A DNA stretch of 64,000 nt from Spiroplasma ixodetis Y32 (lineage in GTDB: Bacteria; Bacillota_I; Bacilli_A; Mycoplasmatales; VBWQ01). The notes beneath the pieces are model-generated. The model saw only the letters and a list, made by a program, of their open reading frames with translations, was not told the DNA's origin and made no database searches. Shown in pieces: positions 1-9,591 of this stretch. The position numbers were made by a program, and so were the translations under genes. The stretch covers positions 744,001 to 808,000 of the forward strand of contig NZ_CP127039.1 in assembly GCF_030316605.1 (NCBI RefSeq). Direction: 5' to 3'. Positions within the stretch are counted from its first letter, which is position 1, and each line of letters starts with the position of its first letter.

Positions 1-1
1 T

Positions 2-151
2 ATTGATCATACTAAACAACAATTAAGTTTAAGTACAAAAGAACAAGGATTAGTTGCAAAGAATAATTCTTCAATTGAAGAAAATGGTAAAGGATTTGCA
101 CCAATAAGAGAAACTGTTGATAATTGATTTAAAAAAGAAGAAAATAATTAA
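2..151 (+). CDS. C-terminal end of an unidentified protein (partial)
   Basis: Open from the window edge to TAA at 149-151, about 49 residues. One in-frame TGA near the end (context VDNWFKKEE) is read as Trp. The tail is hydrophilic, ending in KKEENN, with no recognisable domain. A strong terminator follows within 30 bp and pgi is next on the same strand. The upstream part lies outside the window, so no function can be given. Confidence 0.6.
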
Positions 152-175
152 AATACTATTTTTCTTCCAAATAAT

Positions 176-216
176 AAAAAATATTGCCATTAAATAGCAA
201 TATTTTTTATTTTTTT
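176..216 (+). terminator. Rho-independent terminator
   Basis: Perfect stem AAAAATATTGC / GCAATATTTTT with a short loop, followed by a T-rich run. It separates the partial upstream gene from pgi. Confidence 0.85.
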
Positions 217-321
217 CTTGCAATCTAAAATTTTTACAACTATATTTTTATTATAAATATTAAATAGTATTATTACGAATTAATATTTTAATTTTAAATA
301 CTATAAGGAGGTTATAGAATA

Positions 322-1632
322 GTGATAAAAACTAATTTAAAGTTTACTAATTTAGATATGAAAGAATTATCAACTTTATATCAAGAAAAAGTAACGGCGA
401 TTAACGCTGAACTGGAAAGTAATTCTAAAAATGAAGATGGTTGATTAGGATGAATTGATTTTCCATTTGCATACCAAAAAGACATTACTTTTCAAGAGTC
501 TTGAAAGCGGATGAAAACTCTAGCATTGAAACTACAAAAAGAAATACAAGTTTTAGTAGTAATTGGTATTGGTGGATCATACTTAGGTGCTAGAGCAGGA
601 ATTGATATGGTACAAGGTTTATTTAATAATACGGCTCCTGTTAAAGTAATTTATATGGGTAATACTATGAGTTCAACTTATGTTCACCAAGTTTTATCAT
701 ATTTAAAAGATAAAGAATTTGCCATTAATGTTATTTCTAAATCAGGAACTACTACTGAACCAGCAATTGCCTTTCGTTTGTTAAAAGAACTATTAATTAA
801 ACAAAAGAAAAATAAGAATATTGTTAATAACAGAATTATCGCTACTACTGATAAAACAAGAGGAGTACTCCATGATTTGACAAAAGAAGAAGGATATGAA
901 AGCTTTGTTATCCCCAATAATATCGGTGGTAGATACTCTGTTTTAACTCCTATTGGTATTTTTCCGATGATGGTAGCAGGAATTAACTGTGAAGAAATTA
1001 TTGCTGGTGCGCAATTAGCAGCAAAAGAATGTAAAAGTGATAAAATTGATGTTAATGATGCCTATTTATATGCAGTTTCTCGCTATCATTTACATAAAAC
1101 TAATAATAAAGCAGTTGAAATTTTAGTAAGCTATGAATTACAAATGCAAATGTTATGTGAATGATGAAAACAATTATTTGGTGAATCAGAAGGTAAGGAT
1201 GGCAAAGGATTATTACCAGCTAGTGTTGTTTTTTCAACTGATTTACATTCAATGGGCCAATTTATTCAAGAAGGTTCAAAAATGTTTTTTGAAACAGTAA
1301 TAAAAATCAAAAAACCTAATGAAGATATCAAAATTCCACTTGATAAAGAAAACAATGATCAATTAAACTATTTAACAAAACATTCTTTACATGAAATTAA
1401 TAATATTGCCTTACAAGGAACTATTGAAGCTCATAGTGATGAAATAGTAGGAAAAACTCCAAATATTTTATTAGAATGGGATACAATGGATGGCAAAATG
1501 TTTGGTTATGCTAGTTATTTCTTTATGAAGGCTTGTGCTGTTAGTGCAAAATTATTAGATGTTGACCCATTTAACCAACCTGGTGTTGAAGTATACAAAA
1601 AGAAAATGTTTACATTATTAGGTAAAAAATAA
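322..1632 (+). CDS. pgi: Glucose-6-phosphate isomerase
   Basis: Interconverts glucose-6-phosphate and fructose-6-phosphate in cytosolic glycolysis. 436 residues, close to the short mollicute/Firmicute form. Visible landmarks are the sugar-isomerase phosphate-binding stretch VIGIGGSYLGARA near residue 80, ISKSGTTTEP near 140, the PGI signature IGGRYSVLTP near 205 and the second signature DLHSMGQFIQEG near 310. The start is GTG at 322, preceded by AAGGAGG at a normal distance; no in-frame ATG lies nearer the Shine-Dalgarno. Several Trp codons are TGA (for example 442, 451, 1162). It appears monocistronic, bounded by terminators at 176 and 1671. Confidence 0.97.
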
Positions 1633-1670
1633 TTTCCTAATAATAAATTTAATAAAACATTAAAATATAG

Positions 1671-1710
1671 TTATATAAAAACCATTCTTTTCAGAATGGT
1701 TTTTATATAA
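1671..1710. terminator. Bidirectional terminator
   Basis: Long stem around ACCATTCT-ttt-AGAATGGT with A-rich and T-rich flanks. It can serve pgi on the plus strand and the interrupted minus-strand gene at 1793. Confidence 0.85.
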
Positions 1711-2093
1711 CTTACTTAGTTGTTCTTCACTTATTAATTTACAATATTATATTATGACATTTTTTTGCAAATAATAATCTAAATAAATGTAATTATAAGT
1801 TAAGTTGTATTTTAAATGATGGTAAATGATATATACCAGTGCTAGTTGATGGTGCATTTATAAAATCAAATTGATTTATTTCATTTACCATTTTTTGTTC
1901 TTGTTCTTTAATTAAAAAACTTTCTACTATATGCTTAGTTATTTGTTCTTGAATAGAATATTGTGCTTTTTCTTCAGAAAAACCTTGATTAATACATTCA
2001 ATAAAAATGAAAGATAATTTTTCATTTATTTCATTATTCTTAATAATCTCTTGATAAACATCATTAAATTCATTATTTAATAATTTTATATTT

Positions 2094-3250
2094 TGTAGAT
2101 TAGACACACTTTTTGGACTAATAAAAGTTTTTATAACTTTATATTATTAGTTGAGGTGTAGTTTAAAATGAAATATTTAATTAATAGTGCTGATTTTACT
2201 AAATTTGATTATAAATTTAACAAGTTTGTAGAAAAGTATAAAAATGATAAAAATATTAATAAAGTTAATATTTATTATCGTAAATTTAGAAAATTTTGTT
2301 TTATTTTTAAAAATAAAAATTCTTGTAAAGAAATAATTTCTCAATTACATATGCCAAAGCAAACTTTTTATTATTGAGCTAAACGTTTTTATGATATTTT
2401 CTACAAAAATAAACCTTTTGAAGAATTATTATTTAAATCCACAAAACCTAAAAATATTAAATATTTGTATAATTTGGAATTATCAGAAAAATTTATAAAT
2501 TATTTTGTTCAGTATAAAGAAGAGTTTGGTATAGGTGCTTTTCAATTTTGTTATTTAATAAGACATATTGATGATATTAGGTTTAATTTTTTGCCAAAAC
2601 CTTCGGTTAAAACTATATATCGTTGATTAAAACGTTTTGGTTTTTATTCACAAAAAACTATTAAGAAAAAACATTTGAGATATGAAGTAAAAGAAACGGG
2701 ATTATTGCAGACTGATATTAAAGTAGTATCAGATTATATAACAGGAAGTAAAAGATGATATATTATTGATTTTATTGATGAAAAAACTCGAATTACTTAT
2801 TGTTATCCATCTGAACAAGCACAAACCAGAGATATTGTAAATGCTACTAAAAATGCTTTAAATTTTTATGAAAAATTGGGAATTAAAATTAAAAGGATTA
2901 GAACTGATAATGGTAGTCAATATGTTAATACATCTTGTGGAAAACCACAAAGGAATCGTTGATTTACAAATTTTTGTAATAAAAAGGTATAGTTAATGAA
3001 ACTACACCGTTTAGATCACCACAGAGTAATGGTAAGATTGAAAGATTTCATAGAAATTGAAGTACTTTATTTGAAATAAAACCATATTTAAATAGTGATT
3101 TTAGTTTATTTCAAAAATTAGTTAATTCTTTTCAAGAATATTATAACAATTCTAAACAACATAAATCATTAGGGTTAATGACTCCTATGGATTATTTTGA
3201 TAAACTTTTATTAGATGGAAAATAGTCCAAAATGTCTGTACTACCTTACA
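2094..3250 (+). mobile_element. IS-D copy 1 (IS481-like), 15-bp target duplication
   Basis: Ends are TGTAGATTAGACACAC at the left and, reading inward from the right, TGTAAGGTAGTACAGAC; both continue to TTTTGGACTA. The flanks aataattttatattt at 2079-2093 and 3251-3265 are identical. 1157 bp, one A shorter than the intact copy at 23968. Confidence 0.93.
2168..3225 (+). pseudogene. IS481-like DDE transposase, frameshifted
   Basis: Same protein as the intact copy at 24042: N-terminal helix-turn-helix region, then an integrase core with LLQTDIK and RTDNGSQYV. One A is missing from the A run near 2985 (GTAATAAAAAGG against six As in the intact copy), which ends the frame just before the catalytic Glu region. 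Probably inactive in cis. Confidence 0.92.
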
Positions 3251-3399
3251 AATAATTTTATATTTAATATTGATAAATCTTCATAACTCATATTTCTAAA
3301 ATTTAAATTAAATTAAAATTTTTCAAAAATATTTATTATTAATTGTTGATTTTCAAGTTCTTGATACTCGCTTTCTGATTGGATTACTTTACTAGCCAT

Positions 3400-3470
3400 C
3401 TTTTAATCTTCCTTTTCTAATATTTTAATTTAATAAAACCTAATATAGAATAATTTCTATATTAGGTATA
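3400..3470 (-). promoter_or_regulatory. Leader with perfect 13-bp hairpin
   Basis: Upstream of the minus-strand gene at 3399. Contains the Shine-Dalgarno block and a perfect stem acctaatatagaa (3438-3450) / ttctatattaggt (3455-3467). Very similar leaders lie at 25169-25240 and 14220-14297. No T-run follows on the minus strand, so it looks like a regulatory or viral structure rather than a terminator. From 3471 to 3591 I see only AT-rich sequence. Confidence 0.55.
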
Positions 3471-3591
3471 AACAGTTATTAAATTATTTTATCATTTTAT
3501 CATAATTTCTATTCTAAATATAAAAATTATTAATAATATGCATAAAATTTATTATCTATATAAATTTATTTTATTTAAAACTCTACTTTAA

Positions 3592-4218
3592 TTAAATAAC
3601 ATCCTTAACAATAGTAATGCCATTTTTAAGCATTGAATATCATGCATATTGATTTAAAATATGAGCTGGATGCTCTGGTTCATCATAAGTATTTGTCATT
3701 GTCATTGGAACAATAACATTTACTTTTTTATTGTGCTGATTAAATCAAGTTTTACAACTAATAGCAAATTGATAAATACAAATATCAGTACAACAACCAA
3801 CAATAATAATGTTATCCCATTGTAAATTTGGCTTAAAATCAAAAGCAAAAAAACCATTAGTACTATTTTTTTTTATAATCTTAATATTGTCAAATTTTAA
3901 TTCTTCTACTAATTCTGATTCAATAGTATTTTCCAAACAATGACTAGGAAAAGTATGAAATTCGGGACTATGTTCATTATGAGCATCATTAAAAGCAATA
4001 ACTTTAGTTTCATTAGTATTTACTTTTGCTAATAAATTTTTAATTGGTTTAATAATTGAATTAATATTAGGTGAAAATAAATTTCCTTTTTTAGCAAAGC
4101 CATTAACCATATCAACAATAAATATAATATTATGACCTTTTAAAGTTTTAAAATCTAAATTAACTGTTTTATCCAAAGTTTTATTTATCATTTCAATAAA
4201 TGAATCATTATTTTTCAT
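3592..4218 (-). CDS. Isochorismatase-family cysteine hydrolase (probable nicotinamidase)
   Basis: 208 residues; predicted to hydrolyse nicotinamide to nicotinate, feeding NAD salvage in the cytosol. Family features visible: catalytic Asp in FIVDMVNGF (about D36), metal-site DAHNEHSPEFH (about 78-90), Lys in IIKKNST (about 117) and the nucleophile in GCCTDIC (about C147). A TGA at 3744 is Trp; reading through it gives the C-terminal MTMTNTYDEPEHP to TAA at 3592. The start is ATG 4218 with AGGTGA that overlaps the stop of the upstream membrane-protein gene, so the two are translationally linked. Substrate within the isochorismatase superfamily is inferred. Confidence 0.85.
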
Positions 4219-4227
4219 TATTCACCT

Positions 4228-4545
4228 CTATTTTTTAAAAATTAATCGTTTAATAATAAATCAAATTATACTACAGCCAGAACAAATTGGCATTAAGAAA
4301 ATAGTAAAAATAATTCCTACTTTTAAAAAGAAAATATCTACTGTTATTCCCTGACTACTTTGATAGGTTAAACTATCAATTACACCATTTATATAAATAA
4401 AATTAAATCCATTAAAAATGTTATCTATTTTAATACTTAATAACATAATTAACCCTAATAATAAAAATATAAAACCGGCAAAAAACAAAATAGTAATTAT
4501 TTTTTCATCAAGAGGTAATTTTTTTCATCAATTTTTAGTTATCAT
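4228..4545 (-). CDS. Small membrane protein, unknown function
   Basis: 105 residues, starting at ATG 4545 after AGGTGATAATA. The N-terminus has two consecutive TGA Trp codons (MITKNWWKKL), then a hydrophobic helix (FAGFIFLLLGLIM), a polar stretch and a second helix (VGIIFTIFLMP). The C-terminal tail is basic. Its stop overlaps the Shine-Dalgarno of the hydrolase at 4218, suggesting a two-gene operon. No family recognised. Confidence 0.75.
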
Positions 4546-4603
4546 TATTATCACCTATTTTTTTTAATTATATCATTGTTATATTACTGCTATAAAATAA
4601 ATA

Positions 4604-4642
4604 AAAAAATTCTTACTTTAATGTGAAAAATAAGAATTTTTT
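4604..4642. terminator. Terminator hairpin, likely bidirectional
   Basis: AAAAAATTCTTA / TAAGAATTTTTT stem with a loop of about 15 nt, between two minus-strand transcription units. Confidence 0.7.
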
Positions 4643-4784
4643 AAAATTAATAAATTGCTATTTTTATTTTTTTACTACTTTTAAATAACAACTGTGTCCA
4701 AAAATAATAATAGTTGTAAATAATAAGACTGGAGTAGCAATAACCGCTAAGATTAATCCTATTTGTAACTGTGCTGCTGTAACC

Positions 4785-6167
4785 GGCATAAGTTAGTTAA
4801 GTTTACTCCTATAATTTTTAATCTAGACAGTATGATTAGTTTAAATAATTAATAGTTAAGGAGTAAAGATGAAATATAAAGTTTATACAAGAAAAATTAA
4901 ACTAGATGTTTTAAATGAATATGTAGTGATTAAAAAATTAAAAACCATTGATATTAAAACCAAATATCAATTATCAACCAGATCATTAATTTATAATTGA
5001 GTAAAAAAATATCAAAAAAATAATAAATTAATTACTATTCATACTTTTCAAACAAATCATCAAATAGATAAAGTGAATATCAAAGATAAAAATTTAAAAC
5101 TTGAAAATAAAAAACTCAAAAAGTCACTACTAAAAGAAAAAATAAAAAATGAATTTTTAAGACAAAAACAATCCTGTGATAAAGAATTAAAAAACAATCA
5201 AAATATTTTAAATAGTAAATTATTGAAAAGTAAATGTTTTTTAATAGTTGATAAATATAGAAATAAAAATTATGGAATTAATGACATAATTAGTTTGCTA
5301 CCTATCAGTAAAGTTGCATATTATAAATGAATAAAAAACGGTAAAAAGAAATATCAAACAAAAATTGATAATGAGTTATTAAAAGAATTAAATAAAATTG
5401 TTGTTATTAGCAACAAAGATAAAATAATTAAAATTACTAGTTTAGAAAAGGTGAGATTAGAATTAAAGAAAAACAACACCAATCTTAAATGCAGTAAAAA
5501 CAGCATTATGAGGTTATTAGAAGATAATAATATCAAACTATTAACCAAACCCAAAAAACAGCGTAGAGCGAAATCTAATTCCTTAAAATCAAATTTCCAA
5601 GATTTATTAAAACGTAATTTTACCAGTAATACTTATCTTGAAAAAGTTGGCATCGATGGTACTTGATTTAAAGAATTAATTATTAATAATAAAAAAAACT
5701 AAATTATTATTAGAAATTGCTACAGATATGAATAGTAATGCTATAGTTGGTTGAAAAATTAATAAAAGTGAAAATGCAATAACCATTTTAAATGTTCTTA
5801 ATCAAGTAACAAAGGCAAGTCGTAAAGAACATAAAATATTTGCAACATTTATCCAGTCTGATTTAGGTTCAGGTAATACTAGTAAAATAGTTACAAATAG
5901 TTTTAATAAAAGTAAAACTTTAATTCATTCAAAAAGTTTATTAGGATTTAAAGGCAACCAAGTAAGTGAATGTTTAAATCGCTGAATCAAAAGAGATTTT
6001 AAAATTATGTTTGGTAACAAGTTTAATAGCATTAAACATTTCACAGAAGCATTAAGAAAATTTATTAACTGATGAAATAATGATAGAATGATTTTACGAT
6101 TAAAAATGTCTCCAAACCAATTTGTACAGATTTGAAGACAAGAAAGTAAACTTATCTAACCAATGCC
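4785..6167 (+). mobile_element. IS-A copy 1 (IS3-like single-ORF element)
   Basis: Ends GGCATAAGTTAGTTAAG and, inverted, GGCATTGGTTAGATAAG form an imperfect 22-bp terminal repeat. Flanking CC at 4783-4784 and 6168-6169 fits a 2-bp duplication supported by the host reading frame. 1383 bp against 1382 in the intact copy. Confidence 0.9.
4869..6159 (+). pseudogene. IS-A transposase, frameshifted
   Basis: Matches the intact protein at 30766 until an eight-A run near 5691-5698 (seven in the intact copy) shifts the frame just after GIDGTWFKEL, removing the rest of the DDE core. Confidence 0.92.
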
Positions 6168-6582
6168 CCTGTAAAGTTGCAGTTCCACCTAATGCAGCAA
6201 CTGCAATTTTTAATTTATCAAAAAAATCAGTTAATGACATAGTAACACCAAAATTAGTTATACTACCCTTAATAAAATCTCCAATAGTTCAAGGATGAGA
6301 ATTTCTTAAAATTCAAAACTCATCATGACTTTCAACCGCTTTAGCTCCTATAGGTTTAACTGTTTCAAGATACTGTTCCAATTAAAAGTAATCCTAAAAT
6401 CATTACTATTAACATAGTTATAAATACGTAAATGCTAATTTTATCTAACTTTGATAATTTTTTTCAAATTTTTTGCATAAATTTTCCCTTTCTTTTAATA
6501 TAAATATGGTTCAAAAAAATTTTAGCAAACTTTAAAAAAATAATTAAAAATAAAATAATTTTACATTATCTTTAAAAAATAA

Positions 6583-6611
6583 TTGTAAATGTGAAAAATA
6601 TCTATTATAAT
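6583..6611 (+). promoter_or_regulatory. Promoter of the tRNA operon
   Basis: TTGTAA at 6583-6588, 17-bp spacer and TATAAT at 6606-6611, about 48 bp before the first tRNA. A good sigma-70-type match. Confidence 0.75.
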
Positions 6612-6658
6612 GATTAAGGTTTTTTAAGAATAAATAATTCTAATAAAACAATAAATAA

Positions 6659-6734
6659 GGAGTATTAGCTCAGTTGGGAGAGCAATTGCCTTACAAGCAA
6701 TAGGTCGGCGGTTCAAGTCCGTCATATTCCACCA
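6659..6734 (+). tRNA. tRNA-Val (UAC)
   Basis: Acceptor GGAGTAT/ATATTCC, anticodon loop cttacaa giving UAC, T-loop GTTCAAG, encoded CCA. First of seven tandem tRNAs. Matches the Val codon (GUA) I read as the specifier of the valS T-box at 58019. Confidence 0.96.
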
Positions 6735-6741
6735 TTTACCT

Positions 6742-6818
6742 GCTGGTGTAGCTCAATCCGGCAGAGCAACGGTTTTGTAAACCGTAGGTTGCAGGTTCGA
6801 TTCCTGTCATCAGCACCA
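6742..6818 (+). tRNA. tRNA-Thr (UGU)
   Basis: Acceptor GCTGGTG/CATCAGC, anticodon loop tttgtaa giving UGU, T-loop GTTCGAT, encoded CCA. Confidence 0.96.
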
Positions 6819-6829
6819 TTATTATTTAT

Positions 6830-6914
6830 GGAGGGGTAGCAAAGTGGCCAACTGCACCTGGCTGTAAACCAGATCTCTTCGAGTTCGGGGGTTCGAATCC
6901 CTCCCCCTCCACCA
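6830..6914 (+). tRNA. tRNA-Tyr (GUA)
   Basis: 85 nt with a long variable arm (class II). Acceptor GGAGGGG/CCCCTCC, anticodon loop ctgtaaa giving GUA, encoded CCA. Confidence 0.96.
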
Positions 6915-6924
6915 TATTACTTAT

Positions 6925-6999
6925 TGGGGTGTAGCCAAGCGGTAAGGCAACGGCCTTTGACGCCGTCATGCGTTGGTTCAAATCCAACCACCTCAGCCA
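6925..6999 (+). tRNA. tRNA-Gln (UUG)
   Basis: Acceptor TGGGGTG/CACCTCA with the weak first pair typical of tRNA-Gln, anticodon loop ctttgac giving UUG, encoded CCA. Confidence 0.95.
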
Positions 7000-7015
7000 T
7001 ATATTTTATTAATTT

Positions 7016-7090
7016 GTCCTCGTAGCTCAGCGGTAGAGCACTCGGCTTTTAACCGAGGTGTCGCAAGTTCGATCCTTGCCGGGGACACCA
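7016..7090 (+). tRNA. tRNA-Lys (UUU)
   Basis: Acceptor GTCCTCG/CGGGGAC, anticodon loop cttttaa giving UUU, T-loop GTTCGAT, encoded CCA. Confidence 0.96.
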
Positions 7091-7096
7091 TTTGTT

Positions 7097-7184
7097 GCCC
7101 AGGTGGTGAAATGGCAGACACGTCGGGCTTAAGATCCGATGACTTTTACAGGTTGTGCGAGTTCGAGTCTCGCTCTGGGCACCA
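7097..7184 (+). tRNA. tRNA-Leu (UAA)
   Basis: 88 nt class II tRNA. Acceptor GCCCAGG/TCTGGGC, anticodon loop cttaaga giving UAA, extended variable arm, encoded CCA. Confidence 0.95.
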
Positions 7185-7205
7185 TTTTATATATTTATTA
7201 ATGAC

Positions 7206-7228
7206 GAGGAAGTATTCCTCATTTTTTA
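7206..7228 (+). terminator. Weak intra-operon terminator
   Basis: GAGGAA-gta-TTCCTC followed by ATTTTTTATA between the two Leu tRNAs. It may lower expression of the last tRNA or act as a processing site. Confidence 0.55.
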
Positions 7229-7249
7229 TAAGTAAGTAAGCTATATTTT

Positions 7250-7331
7250 GCCCAGATGGCGAAATGGCAGACGCAGTAGACTCAAAATCTACCGAGAAAT
7301 CATGCGGGTTCGAGTCCCGCTCTGGGCACCA
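7250..7331 (+). tRNA. tRNA-Leu (CAA)
   Basis: Class II tRNA with acceptor GCCCAGA/TCTGGGC, anticodon loop ctcaaaa giving CAA, encoded CCA. Its ends are nearly identical to the preceding tRNA-Leu, suggesting duplication and anticodon divergence. Confidence 0.95.
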
Positions 7332-7352
7332 CTAATATTAAATTATTAGTAT

Positions 7353-7387
7353 AAAAAGGTATTCTTTTAAGAATACCTTTTTATTTT
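7353..7387 (+). terminator. tRNA operon terminator
   Basis: AAAAAGGTATTC / GAATACCTTTTT hairpin with a T-rich tail, 22 bp after the last tRNA. Confidence 0.88.
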
Positions 7388-7399
7388 TATAATATTAAA

Positions 7400-8342
7400 G
7401 GCTTTTCTCCCTTTATGTACTATTTTTAAATTTTATCACATAAATGTTGAGAAAAGCCTATCTACGGACTTCTCTCCCCACATTTTTAAATGAAACATAG
7501 CATTACAGTTTCAAAAGTAGGTATCTTGTTGAATTTATATGCAGCTTCTTTGGCATATAAATGAACATGATGTTTTGCAACTTTGATATGTGTTTTAAAT
7601 GTTCTTCGTATATGTTTTCATACTGATTCAATTTGATTGGTATTTACGCCAATTTTTGAAACATAATCATCTTGATGGTTAACTGTTTTGTGATTAGGGA
7701 AAAGTGATTTGAAATCACGATATCCTTTTCAAGAATCAGTATGTACATCACACTTTGAAGAAATATGGTTTCTTGCAAACTGCAAAAGATTTTTACTTTT
7801 TGCGTTTTTGATTACTTTCACAATTAAATTATTGGTTGTTTTTTCATAAATCCCAACAATTAATGTTTTATTTATCAAAGATCTTCCTTGTTTTTTAAAA
7901 CCCATATGTGAAAGATACATTTCATCCATTTGCACTATGCCCTCAACAATAAATTGATGATCTTGTTTGGCAATACGATTTCTGATTTCATGACCCATTC
8001 TTTAAGCAGTTTTCAAAGTCACACCCAATTCTTTTGCAACATCAGTTGATGTAATTCCATGTTTGGTGTTTATTCATCTAAAGATGAGATAAAATCAAAA
8101 TCTCAAAGGTGTTTGTGACTTGTAAAAAATGGTGCCATGAAGAATACTAAATGTTTGATGACATTTCAAACATCTTATTCTTCTTAAATTAGAAGTATTC
8201 AAACTTGTTCAATAACACATGATACATTTGTTTTTCTTCAAACTTGCTATATATTTTAAACAATCCTGTTCTGTTTGAAAAGCATTGTTGAACTCATTCA
8301 ATTTCATTGTTTCCTCCACAAGTACATGTGGGGAGAAGTCCG
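7400..8342 (-). mobile_element. IS-B copy 1 (IS1595/ISXO2-like), 8-bp target duplication
   Basis: Left end GGCTTTTCTCCC (59-bp hairpin segment), right end GGGGAGAAGTCCG. Flanks atattaaa at 7392-7399 and 8343-8350 are identical. It inserted just past the stop of the membrane-protein gene at 8356. Confidence 0.93.
7486..8307 (-). pseudogene. IS-B transposase with nonsense mutation
   Basis: Full 822-bp frame, but the Trp codon TGA before MGHEIRNR is TAA here (8002-8004), which truncates the protein at about codon 102, before the catalytic core. Otherwise as the intact copy at 20515. Confidence 0.9.
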
Positions 8343-8355
8343 ATATTAAATATTA

Positions 8356-9384
8356 TTAAACTGATAATCAACGTTCTGAAGATTGTTGTTTAACAGGCAA
8401 ACGTTCTTCAGAATTTAATGTTGCTGTATTAAGTGGTTTAGGATCAGGTATTTCAATAACATGAGAAGTTGGCATGATTGATTGTGTTTCCTCTCCATTA
8501 TTAATTTTTTCTGGATTAAAAGATTTATTTAATAATGGATTATTATCATCACTATCTTCAGAACTTGATGATGATGGTGAAGATGTACTGCTAGAAATAT
8601 TTTCATAATTATCTTCTTCATCAGAATCATTAACATCCGCACATCAATTTTCATATAATTCCATTCCAGTATTTACTAATAAACCAGTACCAACTGTTGC
8701 AAGACCAGCTATTGTGCCTCAAAAAGCCGTTGATCTTTTTTTATAAAATGGTTGGTCATCATCATTATTATTTGGATTACTTAATTCATAATATGCAAAA
8801 AGACTAACACCAGTAATTGCACTAGCAATAGTTATTGGTGCTAATAAACTTGCTGCTGTATTACCTATTTTTTGTCATATATTACGTTGTTGATTTATTG
8901 CATTTTCTTCATTATTAGGTGCACAACATTCTGATATTTTTTTACTAATTGTCACTATATGATTTAAACTTGAAGCTGCTGCTGCTGTAATAAAAGCATA
9001 TGTAACAGGTAATGTTTCTGGATTGGGTGTTGGTCAGTTAAGTCAAGCTACTGCTAGTGGTAATAATGGTGCTGTTGCAAAACTTACTCCTGTTAATAAA
9101 TTATTAATCCTTGCATTATTAATATTTCAATATCTTAATATTAAATTAGTTAACGAAATTTTTGAATTAACTGCTCCTTCCACCATAAAACATAATGCTG
9201 GTACTAGTGATAATACTCCATCTTGATATAATAAATAGTTACCCCCAGTTACCATTGAATTACCAAGAGTAAGTAACACATCTCTTATAGTAGGTACTAC
9301 CCTATTTCTATTATTAGTTGATATTAAATCATTTGGTAATAATTGTTCTGTAGAAGAATAACTTCTTGCTGGTGATGAATCCAT
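8356..9384 (-). CDS. Multi-pass membrane protein with acidic/serine-rich tail
   Basis: About 342 residues. I prefer ATG 9384 (MDSSPARSYSST) because AGAAAGGA sits 8 bp upstream of it; the ATG at 9393 directly abuts that Shine-Dalgarno. Several hydrophobic helices are visible (for example SLVPALCFMVEGAV, TLPVTYAFITAAAA, SLLAPITIASAITGV, GTIAGLATVGTGLLV), followed by a low-complexity run of Ser, Asp and Glu and a Pro-containing tail ending SERWLSV. TGA Trp codons occur throughout. No family recognised. IS-B copy 1 lies 6 bp beyond the stop codon, so any native terminator is displaced. Confidence 0.8.
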
Positions 9385-9393
9385 ATTTTTCAT

Positions 9394-9583
9394 CCTTTCT
9401 AAAAAATAATTTAAAGTAATAAAATTAATATAAAAACACCCATATTAAGAATTACAATCCTTAAATATGAGCTAAACTCTAGTCTTTATTTATTACTTCT
9501 TGTATTATAACCCTATATTAAATAAATGAAAGTAATATAATCATTAATATTGAAATTATGAAAAATAATTTTAATAACTTAAA
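9394..9583 (-). other. Upstream region of the membrane-protein gene
   Basis: Non-coding. Holds the Shine-Dalgarno for 9384 and an imperfect inverted repeat around catattaagaatt/aatccttaaatatg (9442-9470); no confident promoter. Confidence 0.4.
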
Positions 9584-9591
9584 TAATTAAA

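Larger units (their letters stand above)
1793..3399 (-). pseudogene. Small hydrophilic protein gene split by an IS481-like element
   Basis: Minus strand. The 5' part starts at ATG 3399 (MASKVIQSESEY, Shine-Dalgarno GGAAG) and the 3' part runs from 2093 to the stop at 1793. Deleting the IS (2094-3250) and one copy of its 15-bp target duplication rejoins the frame as MSYEDLSILNIKLLNNEF, giving a protein of about 140 residues. A TAA 28 codons in is in frame with both halves, so the gene is either nonsense-mutated or starts at the internal ATG (MSYED). The product is charged, probably helical and not recognised. Its leader matches that of the HTH gene at 25168, suggesting a shared mobile or viral origin. 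Confidence 0.7.
4664..6478 (-). pseudogene. Small membrane protein gene, frameshifted and split by IS-A
   Basis: The 5' part begins at ATG 6478 (MQKIWKKLSKLDKISIYVF) with a transmembrane helix, shifts frame near GTVS/ETVKP, and continues as a soluble stretch to GGTATLQ. The 3' part is VTAAQLQIGLILAVIA, a second helix, ending VVKK at 4664. Removing IS-A (4785-6167) with a 2-bp CC duplication restores the frame LQVTAAQLQ. Two helices and about 120 residues; family not recognised. The order of the frameshift and the IS insertion cannot be told. Confidence 0.65.

Noticed and set aside
5354..5554. Leu/Ile-rich minus-strand ORF resembling a membrane peptide
   Set aside because: Antisense to the IS-A transposase and recurs in every IS-A copy; hydrophobic only because the coding strand is Lys/Asn-rich.
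6973..7239. 88-codon plus-strand ORF
   Set aside because: Runs across tRNA-Gln, tRNA-Lys and tRNA-Leu genes; no Shine-Dalgarno and tRNA-derived composition.
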